Assembly: GCA_023411715.1 (NCBI GenBank)
Contig: JAEYOM010000011.1
Span: 1 to 15,806 of the forward strand
Origin: Bacillota bacterium
GTDB taxonomy: Bacteria; Bacillota; Clostridia; Acetivibrionales; DTU013
Direction: 5' to 3'
DNA: 15,806 nt
The notes beneath the pieces were generated by a model. The model ran no database searches, was not told where the DNA came from, and worked only from the letters and a program-made list of their open reading frames with translations. Shown one piece after another: positions 1 through 6,076 of this stretch. The position numbers were made by a program, and so were the translations under genes. Each line of letters opens with the position of its first letter. Position 1 is the stretch's first letter.

Positions 1-868
1 GCATTAATTCGATAAAAGCCTTAAGTGCAGCAGACATCCATTTTGCTTTGTGGTAAAGCACTTGGGTAAACATGAGGAATTCCGGTCCCATCCAATTCAA
101 TCTCACAAACCTTTTTTGGCTGAGCTCTTCTTCGACAGCTGTCTGCGGCAGAAATGTAATACCCATCCCACTCATGACGAGCTGTTTTATTGCCTGAACA
201 TTTCCGGTTTCAATAACTGAACGTGGCTTTATGTTAAACTGTGACATTATGGTATCAAAAAGCGCCCTGTAGCCGCAGCAGGGTTCCGTTAAAATCAGGG
301 GTTCACCCGATAAGTCTTCAGGGCAGACATTTTCTCTGCGGGCAAAAGCGTGTTCGTACGAGCATAAAAGAGCCATTGGTTCAGGAATTTTCAATACCGT
401 TATGAAATCACTATTTGCTATTTCCTGGTCAATAAAAAATGCTATGTCAATTGTATTCTCCTTTAATGAGCGCAAAAATTCAGCTTTAGCACCAAACTTG
501 ATTAAAATCTCGACTTCAGGATAGCGTTGACGATATTCTTTCAGAAGTTTAGGCAGCCTTGTCACACACAGCGATTCGACTGCGCCGATGGTTAGGGGGC
601 CACTGGGCTTATCCGAGTTGTCTGCAATGCTTTTTGCAGCATTTGACAGCTTCAGCATCTGTTCAGCGATCGGCAGCAGTTTTTTTCCCTCGGGCGTTAA
701 CGTGATATTGTGGCCCAGGCGTTCAAACAGCCGCACATTCAGCTCCTGCTCGAGCAGTTGAATTTGCGAGGTGATGGAGGATTGGGCATACCCAAGCTCC
801 AGAGCTGCTTTTGAAAAGCTTTGAAGCTTTGTGATTGTCATAAAAGTATTAAGTTGTTTTAATTCCAT
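1..868 (-). CDS. LysR-family transcriptional regulator (3' end cut by window edge)
   Basis: The minus strand is open from an ATG at 866-868 to the window edge, giving 289 codons with no stop. The protein begins MELKQLNTFM, the classic LysR N-terminus. The winged helix-turn-helix spans about residues 1-60 (FSKAALELGYAQSSITSQI, then LNVRLFER and LTPEGK), followed by a linker helix and a periplasmic-binding-like effector domain from about residue 90 (GPLTIGAVES). Family members are around 290-300 residues, so only a few C-terminal residues are probably missing. A TAGGTG sequence upstream of the ATG is an acceptable ribosome binding site. The gene diverges from the DinB-like gene at 1006, and LysR proteins commonly control their divergent neighbour and themselves; that link is inferred here. 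The effector cannot be read from the sequence. The family assignment is firm. Confidence 0.93.
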   Translation of the reverse strand, partial: MELKQLNTFMTITKLQSFSKAALELGYAQSSITSQIQLLEQELNVRLFERLGHNITLTPEGKKLLPIAEQMLKLSNAAKSIADNSDKPSGPLTIGAVESLCVTRLPKLLKEYRQRYPEVEILIKFGAKAEFLRSLKENTIDIAFFIDQEIANSDFITVLKIPEPMALLCSYEHAFARRENVCPEDLSGEPLILTEPCCGYRALFDTIMSQFNIKPRSVIETGNVQAIKQLVMSGMGITFLPQTAVEEELSQKRFVRLNWMGPEFLMFTQVLYHKAKWMSAALKAFIELM

Positions 869-881
869 AGTACACACCTAC

Positions 882-951
882 TTATCGATTTTATCGAATA
901 ATTGCATCAGATTTATCAATTTTACTAAACATTAACTATATGATACCATAT
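882..951. promoter_or_regulatory. Divergent intergenic region with two inverted repeats, candidate LysR boxes
   Basis: Between the divergent LysR and DinB-like genes there are two short inverted repeats. One is TTATCGAT (882-889), three bases, then ATCG-a-ATAA (893-901). The other is ATATG-atac-CATAT (938-951), a perfect 5-bp inverted repeat. LysR regulators typically bind interrupted dyads in such divergent promoters. A TATAAT at 977-982 could be a -10 box for the DinB-like gene, but no well-spaced -35 was found. Binding is inferred. Confidence 0.35.
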
Positions 952-990
952 TGTCTAATGTTAAGAAATAATTAAATATAATCAGAATTG

Positions 991-998
991 AAAGGAGA
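991..998 (+). promoter_or_regulatory. Ribosome binding site deciding the start of the DinB-like gene
   Basis: AAAGGAGA lies seven bases before the ATG at 1006. It overlaps codons that a TTG start at 988 would use, so translation must begin at 1006. Confidence 0.8.
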
Positions 999-1005
999 TT
1001 TTGGC

Positions 1006-1485
1006 ATGGACAAGTTTAAGGAAAATAATCAGGAATTATTAAGGTTGATTGATGAATGGGAACCGAAATTATTGCAGCTTCCGGAAGATATAATAACGAA
1101 AAGAAGAAACAGCCAAAACAGGACAATCAAGCAGATTGTCGGACATATGGTCGATTCGGCCTCTAACAATACTCATAGGATAATACATTTGCAATATCAG
1201 GCCAGTCCTTTGATTTTTCCCGATTATGCAAACCTCGGTAATAATGACAGATGGATTGCAATACAGAACTACCAGGACGAAGATTGGGAGCAGTTAATTC
1301 AATTATGGAAATATTCCAATATTCATATTGTCCATGTTATAAACAATGTAAATATGGACAAGCTGGATAATGAATGGATTAGCGCACTTAACGATGCTAT
1401 CCCGCTGAAAGCAATGATTATTGACTATCTACGGCATATCAGGCTGCATTTGAGCGAAATTGACGATCTGATAAATAGTAAATAA
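1006..1485 (+). CDS. DinB-like superfamily protein (DinB/DfsB-type four-helix bundle)
   Basis: This 159-residue protein starts at the ATG at 1006, set by the ribosome binding site just upstream. It is predicted mainly helical and has the histidine pattern of the DinB/YfiT-like metal-binding superfamily: His47 in IVGHMVDSAS at the end of the first long helix, and His144 and His148 in YLRHIRLHLSEI near the C-terminus. Such a triad binds a divalent metal in the family. Members include thiol-S-transferases and many proteins of unknown role, often stress-associated. The substrate cannot be inferred. It is transcribed away from the LysR gene, its likely regulator, and is followed by a candidate terminator at 1536-1564. 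The length fits the family (150-175 residues). Family call fairly sure, function unknown. Confidence 0.8.
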   Translation: MDKFKENNQELLRLIDEWEPKLLQLPEDIITKRRNSQNRTIKQIVGHMVDSASNNTHRIIHLQYQASPLIFPDYANLGNNDRWIAIQNYQDEDWEQLIQLWKYSNIHIVHVINNVNMDKLDNEWISALNDAIPLKAMIIDYLRHIRLHLSEIDDLINSK

Positions 1486-1535
1486 CCGGATAAGGGGATC
1501 GGCCCCTGCAAGGCAGCTACCCAATATATCCGGAC

Positions 1536-1566
1536 AGGCCCGTCTCATAAAAAGGGGCGGGCCTTT
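1536..1566 (+). terminator. Candidate intrinsic terminator after the DinB-like gene
   Basis: AGGCCCGTCTC (1536-1546) can pair with GGGGCGGGCCT (1554-1564) as an 11-bp stem with two G-U wobbles and a 7-base A-rich loop, ending in TTT. The T-tract is short. The site lies between convergent genes, so it may serve both. A smaller hairpin AGGGG-atcgg-CCCCT at 1493-1507 precedes it. Confidence 0.55.
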
Positions 1567-1629
1567 GCAATCAAGACTGGGACCGGCAGCTAAGCTGTCA
1601 AAACGCCAAATCTCCCGCAACCCTTGATT

Positions 1630-2574
1630 CTATCGAGCCCTTATCATGGTCACATCCGCGCTGGGGAAGGAAAGCATGTTTCCCTCCGACCAAAAAATAA
1701 TCACCGCCTGATCAAACTTGCCGCCGTCATAAAAATCACTTACCGCGTCATAAGAGAGTTCGGCTTCGGTGTTCACCTCTTCGGGCTCCACGTAATACCG
1801 CTTTTTCATCTCCGCAATGCAGGCGGCCACGCTCTGCCGGTCAGCGAAGTAGAGAGAAACCGCGCAAGTTTCCGATTCGATTCCCGGTGTGTCATTTTGG
1901 GTGTAAGAAACGTCCACGATTTTTCCAATAGGCCTGGGGCAGTTCGGTAAAAAGCCCTCCGGCCACGGGGATAGATCCTCGTCCGCGGTATCGTCGCGAT
2001 GATTGGCGAGATACCCGTCCAACGCCGCCCAGCCGGGCTTTAGCAGTATGATTAGTGCGGTTTTTTCGTTGGAAAGCCACTTGAATAGTACCCGGTGGCT
2101 CTCCACGTTCCCGCCATCCTGTGCGTAATACTTGGTGAATTGCCCGTTCTTTTCATAAATGGCGTTTTTCGTATATCCGCCTGCCTTTATCCCGTCGATC
2201 AGGGCGTCAGCATCGGTTTCGCCCATTCCGTCAAGCTCCACGCGCACATACTGAGGACCTTTTTCTGTTTCATAGGTGTCAATGAGCGTTTCGTCGTATT
2301 GGAGAGCTGCAATCCCACAATAAGGTCTTGGTACTCCGGGGATAAAACCTTCAGGCCATTCAAGCTCTGTGCCATTTCCAGCCATCGCAGGCACGGATGT
2401 GGAAGAGGAGGTAGGGCTTACCGTATGCTCTGAATCCGGGAAAGACTGTGAGACTCCGGCAGACGCTTGTTGGCTGGACACAGGCCTTTGGGTGTCAGCG
2501 TCGCAGGCGGACACCGCTAACAGCACGGACATATAGATAAAAATGGAGATTACTCTGCGGTGGATGCCGCCCAT
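1630..2574 (-). CDS. Lipoprotein with an internally duplicated WPEGF-PRP domain
   Basis: This 314-residue predicted lipoprotein has a basic N-terminus, a hydrophobic segment (residues about 8-22) and a lipobox VSAC with the lipidated Cys24, so it should be anchored on the outer face of the membrane. A Ser/Thr/Pro-rich linker runs to about residue 70. Two related domains follow, each beginning with the same motif: WPEGFIPGVPRP at residue 73 and WPEGFLPNCPRP at residue 204. Each is about 110-130 residues of mixed alpha/beta character. I do not recognise a named enzyme family and assign no function. The start ATG is supported by AAAGAGGAAAT a few bases upstream. It is the last of three same-strand envelope genes; the 82-base gap to the SLH gene shows no terminator, so co-transcription is likely. 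Confidence 0.85.
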   Translation of the reverse strand: MGGIHRRVISIFIYMSVLLAVSACDADTQRPVSSQQASAGVSQSFPDSEHTVSPTSSSTSVPAMAGNGTELEWPEGFIPGVPRPYCGIAALQYDETLIDTYETEKGPQYVRVELDGMGETDADALIDGIKAGGYTKNAIYEKNGQFTKYYAQDGGNVESHRVLFKWLSNEKTALIILLKPGWAALDGYLANHRDDTADEDLSPWPEGFLPNCPRPIGKIVDVSYTQNDTPGIESETCAVSLYFADRQSVAACIAEMKKRYYVEPEEVNTEAELSYDAVSDFYDGGKFDQAVIIFWSEGNMLSFPSADVTMIRAR

Positions 2575-2656
2575 ACGGATTTCCTCTTTCCCATCCCGAT
2601 TTTAAGTTCACGTAACAGCCACCATAAGATTTAGTACCACAAAATTGTAACAACAA

Positions 2657-3757
2657 TTAATTCATCTTTTCATAAGTTCGCACCGTCATCAGAATGGCTG
2701 CCTCTCTGGTGGCCATGCCGTAACCGGCTGCCTGTTGTGCAGTTGTGGTGGCTTTCGGCATGAAGTTACCCTTTGAATCACCATTGACAATGCTTATTTT
2801 TGACATATATTTAGCCGACTCCACCGCCCAGCCCGAAATGTATTTCTGATCAGGGAAGTCTTTTACGCCCTTTATGCTGTAATCGCCGTTCGGATTGATG
2901 GCTTTGATGGCACGGAACAGCATTGCGGCGCATTGCTCGCGGTTAATTAATGATTTCGGTTCAAAGGTAGTAGCGGAGGTACCGTCTGTTATCTTCAGCT
3001 TATAGGCTTTCAGAATCTGCGTGTTTGTAGTGTCATTAAACGGATTGGGATTCACAGGTGCGACTGATTTACCCGTTACCTTTTCATAGAGCAGTACCGA
3101 AAGCTCGGCAAACTCTTCCCGGGTAATGGGCTTTGTCATGTCCGCGCCTTTGAGGATGTCGGGTATAATCTCCGCATCGGCCGCCTTCTGCAATTCCGGA
3201 GTCGCCCAGGTGCTGGATTTACTCCAGTATGCGGGATTCCCAACTGTAACGGTATTTGAGTAATTGGAGTAAATGTTATAGTCAAGCATACCGTCCGCAT
3301 ACCCCCACAACTCGTGAAAGCGGGCACGGAACGAATAAGTTTCCGCCTTGATATCAATATCTTCGAGTTTCGTGGAACTGTCAAAGGGGCAATATTCAAA
3401 ATAACCGTGTTCAGGATATTCAATAACGTATTCGGATGTATTCCAGTATATCGAAGGTCCTTCGTTCCAATCATATTTGCCGTATTTGTAATCAAACTCG
3501 ATTTCTATATCGGAACAATATTTCCCGTCAAAGCATTCCGGGTCTTTGTTAATTTTCTCAGCCAGCGTTTGAACACTTTTCGGAATATCGGCCTTGATCT
3601 TGAAGTAAGGCACTCCATCGGCATCCTTTGCCAATTCTGCCGTCAGATTGGCGGGTGTTTCCAGCATAAAAGGAGCATCTCCGGCAAATGCATTCAAAGG
3701 TATCATTCCAAACATCAATGCAAAGGTTAATAAAAAGACAGATATTTTATATTTCAT
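2657..3757 (-). CDS. Secreted SLH-domain (S-layer homology) protein
   Basis: The start chosen is the ATG at 3757, because an AGGAGG Shine-Dalgarno (3764-3769) lies six bases upstream; an in-frame ATG at 3772 would precede this site and is unlikely. The 366-residue protein has a signal peptide (MKYKISVFLLTF..., probable cleavage after AFA at residue 25). Residues about 26-180 form an unrecognised N-terminal domain rich in Tyr/Asp with several Cys. Three SLH repeats follow at about 183-226, 239-284 and 299-365, with characteristic phrases such as ITREEFAEL, FEPKSLINREQ and FPDQKYISGWAVE. SLH domains bind secondary wall polysaccharide, so the protein should be held at the cell wall. Here the anchor is C-terminal. 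It sits between two lipoprotein genes on the same strand. Role of the N-terminal domain unknown. Confidence 0.9.
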   Translation of the reverse strand: MKYKISVFLLTFALMFGMIPLNAFAGDAPFMLETPANLTAELAKDADGVPYFKIKADIPKSVQTLAEKINKDPECFDGKYCSDIEIEFDYKYGKYDWNEGPSIYWNTSEYVIEYPEHGYFEYCPFDSSTKLEDIDIKAETYSFRARFHELWGYADGMLDYNIYSNYSNTVTVGNPAYWSKSSTWATPELQKAADAEIIPDILKGADMTKPITREEFAELSVLLYEKVTGKSVAPVNPNPFNDTTNTQILKAYKLKITDGTSATTFEPKSLINREQCAAMLFRAIKAINPNGDYSIKGVKDFPDQKYISGWAVESAKYMSKISIVNGDSKGNFMPKATTTAQQAAGYGMATREAAILMTVRTYEKMN

Positions 3758-3763
3758 ATTGTT

Positions 3764-3769
3764 CCTCCT
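3764..3769 (-). promoter_or_regulatory. Shine-Dalgarno site deciding the SLH gene start
   Basis: A perfect AGGAGG on the minus strand lies six bases upstream of the ATG at 3757 and inside the codons of the longer ATG form from 3772. It favours the shorter product. Confidence 0.8.
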
Positions 3770-3855
3770 CATATAATGTGCGGGGACACATCTCTCCCGC
3801 CGATGTTCCTTTACGTTAAGAAATGTCCCGCGTTTGAACTATTGTGAAGCTCGCA

Positions 3856-4629
3856 TTACTCATCGGCGGAAATGTCGGAATAATCGCCCTCTGGATAACT
3901 TGCGCCCTCCATCTCCTTGATCAGGTCATCAACTTGTTTTTGCAAATCGTCCGATATTTGGCCGCCGGAGACAGCTGCTCCGGTGCTTTCCGTGTAACCG
4001 TCCGGAATAGACAGTGCGGAAGCCGGTACCTGATCCGTCAGTTCCAGTACAATCATCAGGCTTTCACTATCGGGGGTTTGGGTAGATACCGCATAGAGCT
4101 TCTCGCCGTTAAAATAGAAGCGGGTCGTTTCATCCCCCAATTGATATTCCTTATATGGGAGCGCCTTGCCATCCACATTTCCGGTACTCTCGCCGGCGCG
4201 TTCCTTGTCGGCAATATTCAAAACATTTTCGGTGCCGTCCGTTTCCGCAATCACATAATAGGTCTTGGCCGTGTCGTCTATCTGGTAGGTAACGCCGTCC
4301 TTAACAAGAATGTGGGCGGTCATGCCGTCCATCACGTTGACTACGGAGGTATCTGTCCCATTGGTGGCGTATGTCACGTCGCATTCAACGGTTTGCCCCT
4401 CAAAAGTGACTGTGCCTTTATAATGGAGAAAATAGCTGCCTCCATTGAAAATATCTTGATAACCCACAGGAAGTAATCCGCTTGTCTCACCCGGCAGATC
4501 GCGCTCGCCGGAAGATGTCGGGGCAGAGCTCCTTTGCGGTTCCTGCGGCGTTGAAGCTTCCTTTGAGGAGCTGCAGCCCGGTAGTATGAGCAATAATATA
4601 ATCGACAACACAAGCATCATCTTTTTCAC
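3856..4629 (-). CDS. Predicted lipoprotein of unknown function
   Basis: This 257-residue protein starts at a GTG at 4629, with AAGGGGAT about seven bases upstream. The N-terminus is a lipoprotein signal: MKKMM, a run of Leu/Ile, and the lipobox LPGC with lipidated Cys19. A Ser/Pro/Glu-rich linker follows to about residue 55. The main body (about 60-215) is rich in beta-forming segments (YFLHYKGTVTFEGQTVECDV, then TYQIDDTAKTYYVI and TTRFYFNGEKLYAV), resembling the beta-sheet lipid-carrier-like lipoproteins that hold a hydrophobic concavity; this is only a resemblance. The acidic tail (DDLQKQVDDLIKEMEG and beyond) is probably helical. It appears to be the first gene of the envelope cluster running to 1630. 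An AT-rich stretch at about 4687-4716 upstream may contain its promoter, but no convincing -35/-10 pair was found. Confidence 0.82.
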   Translation of the reverse strand: MKKMMLVLSIILLLILPGCSSSKEASTPQEPQRSSAPTSSGERDLPGETSGLLPVGYQDIFNGGSYFLHYKGTVTFEGQTVECDVTYATNGTDTSVVNVMDGMTAHILVKDGVTYQIDDTAKTYYVIAETDGTENVLNIADKERAGESTGNVDGKALPYKEYQLGDETTRFYFNGEKLYAVSTQTPDSESLMIVLELTDQVPASALSIPDGYTESTGAAVSGGQISDDLQKQVDDLIKEMEGASYPEGDYSDISADE

Positions 4630-4760
4630 GGTTCAATCCCCTTCCCCCGCTCGGTAAGCATGCCACTTCCTGAGTATTCACCACAGTTTAATCATATATA
4701 AATAATAAAAAACAGGATATTGAACCAATGCTCAATTTACGTAGATTATGGCTGTGTTTC

Positions 4761-4804
4761 AAAAAAGGGACTCCAACGCCATTACGGTTATCGGAACCCC
4801 TTTT
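4761..4804 (-). terminator. Intrinsic terminator after the PAS/AraC gene
   Basis: On the minus strand, 12 bases after the stop codon of the AraC gene, AAAAGGGGTTCC pairs with GGAGTCCCTTTT (12 bp including two G-U wobbles, 18-base loop) and is followed by a T-run (six T in all at 4761-4766). This is a standard rho-independent terminator and separates the regulator from the lipoprotein/SLH cluster. Confidence 0.75.
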
Positions 4805-4816
4805 CTATTGAAGACT

Positions 4817-5815
4817 TTATTTTTGAGTAATCGCCCTTCGATATTGAGAAGGGGTCATACCTACTTTTTCTTTGAATATCCTTACGAAATTTCCGCTGTA
4901 ATCTATGCCACAGTCGGCAAAGACCCGGGCTATCGATAAATTTTTATCGCATAGCTTTTCCTTGAGCTTGCCTATCTTGATGTTCTGATAATAGCCGTAT
5001 GGCGTCATACCCGTATGCTTTTTAAACAGACGTGTATAATGATACCTGCTCAGGTTAACAATGCCCACAATTTTATCGATGTCAAATTCCTCCTTCCAAT
5101 GGTCTTCTATGTATTCTTTGCCTTTTATAATCTCTTCTTTATCACGATAAAACCTCGATGTTATAAAAACAGTCACCAAGTATAGCAATCGGCCGTTATC
5201 ATCACAGATAGGGAAGGAAGTTATATTATGGAACAGGCTTTCAAAAACCAATTCTTTATTGGAGCTGAACATATTAATAAGCTCTTGAACCGGTACTTTA
5301 ATATCATATACTTGAACAATTTCACCCCGATACGCCCGCAAAACATATTCTTTTATCCCCCATTTATCGAGGTTGGGATCCTGCAATACATTATGCTTTC
5401 CATAAAAACTTTCGGGGTCAGATACATTAGCAAACTTTAAGAATGCTTCATTAGCATAGAGAATAGTTCCATCCGGTTCACATATATGCATCGGATAGGG
5501 AAAATGCTTCACTATTTTCACAAATAGCTCTTTGTTTTCATATAAAGACTGAACGGACCGTATGTTCATATATTGTCTATGTTCATACGAATCATCCATA
5601 TCTTTATCGTCCATTACTGTTTTCTTTTCTTCTTGAACAGGAGTTTTTTTACGCCTTTTATCAGCCGGCTTAGGGGCACCTTGCGGAACAAGCCACAGGT
5701 TTCCTTTTTTCACTGCGCCATCTATTCTGCCGCCGGCACAATACAGCGTCACAATTCTGGTGCCAAGCCCCCATTTTTCACCGGCTTCTTTTACAGTCAA
5801 ATAATCCAGGGCCAC
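4817..5815 (-). CDS. AraC-family regulator with N-terminal helix-turn-helix and central PAS domain
   Basis: This 332-residue protein starts at a GTG (5815) with AAAGG four bases upstream. Three parts can be seen. Residues 1-50 (YLTVKEAGEKWGLGTRIVTLYC, then GNLWLVPQGAPKPADKR) look like the small excisionase/MerR-like helix-turn-helix common in clostridial proteins. A charged linker follows (about 51-85). Residues about 95-225 resemble a PAS sensor domain (HFPYPMHICEPDGTILYANEAF). Residues 232-330 are a canonical AraC domain with both helix-turn-helices (LSRYHYTRLFKKHTGMTPYGYY and IDYSGNFVRIFKEKVGMTPSQY). It should be a cytoplasmic transcription regulator whose PAS domain reads a small ligand or redox cue. 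The gene has its own promoter (5844-5872) and terminator. A likely target is the downstream lipoprotein/SLH cluster, inferred from position. Two DNA-binding domains in one chain is notable. Confidence 0.9.
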   Translation of the reverse strand: MALDYLTVKEAGEKWGLGTRIVTLYCAGGRIDGAVKKGNLWLVPQGAPKPADKRRKKTPVQEEKKTVMDDKDMDDSYEHRQYMNIRSVQSLYENKELFVKIVKHFPYPMHICEPDGTILYANEAFLKFANVSDPESFYGKHNVLQDPNLDKWGIKEYVLRAYRGEIVQVYDIKVPVQELINMFSSNKELVFESLFHNITSFPICDDNGRLLYLVTVFITSRFYRDKEEIIKGKEYIEDHWKEEFDIDKIVGIVNLSRYHYTRLFKKHTGMTPYGYYQNIKIGKLKEKLCDKNLSIARVFADCGIDYSGNFVRIFKEKVGMTPSQYRRAITQK

Positions 5816-5843
5816 ACCGCCTTTAATTACAAATATTACTAAT

Positions 5844-5872
5844 ATTATACTGCCAGTTTATGTATATTGCAA
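5844..5872 (-). promoter_or_regulatory. Sigma-70-type promoter for the PAS/AraC gene
   Basis: On the minus strand, TTGCAA (5867-5872, -35) is followed after exactly 17 bases by a perfect TATAAT (5844-5849, -10). Transcription would start near 5837, about 20 bases before the GTG at 5815, leaving room for the ribosome binding site. Confidence 0.75.
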
Positions 5873-5917
5873 GAACTCGCAGTATATGCTATAGGCGTTT
5901 AGTGCTGATACTGCCAG
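5847..5917. promoter_or_regulatory. Three copies of ATACTGC(C/G)AG around the promoter, candidate operator
   Basis: ATACTGCCAG occurs at 5847-5856 and 5908-5917, and its inverted form CTCGCAGTAT (one base different) at 5876-5885. Centres are 29 and 32 bases apart, about three helical turns. The first copy overlaps the -10 box and the second lies just upstream of the -35. This placement suggests binding by a regulator, possibly the AraC protein itself. Inferred. Confidence 0.45.
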
Positions 5918-5998
5918 ATCCCGGTTTTAAAAAACAGCCGGACAATCAAGGAAAAGATTCCATGGCTTTACAAGGCATCAAAAGGCACGAATATCAAC

Positions 5999-6033
5999 GC
6001 AAAGCCTGCACCCATATAAAGGGCAGGCTTTGC
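5999..6033 (-). terminator. Perfect 11-bp hairpin downstream of the giant surface-protein gene
   Basis: GCAAAGCCTGC (5999-6009) and GCAGGCTTTGC (6023-6033) form a perfect 11-bp stem with a 13-base loop. It lies 44 bases past the stop at 6077 on the minus strand. No clear T-tract follows on either strand, so it may be a weak terminator or a 3'-end stabilising structure. The rest of 5918-6076 shows no gene. Confidence 0.5.
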
Positions 6034-6076
6034 ATCCCCATCTTACACCGCTTATCTTCGGGGTAATATTCTACGG

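Noticed and set aside
2657..2790. Apparent 11-residue insertion (TAQQAAGYGMA) in the last SLH repeat of the 366-residue protein
   Set aside because: From memory a similar Tyr-containing segment before TREQA-type motifs occurs in other clostridial SLH proteins, so it is probably a family feature and not a new duplication.
3783..3829. Inverted repeat GGGACA ... TGTCCC between the SLH gene and the upstream lipoprotein
   Set aside because: The loop would be 35 bases and there is no T-tract, so it does not support a terminator.
3844..4476. 210-codon open frame on the plus strand
   Set aside because: It is antisense to the lipoprotein gene, which has a clear lipobox and ribosome binding site; the plus-strand frame has neither support nor recognisable homology.
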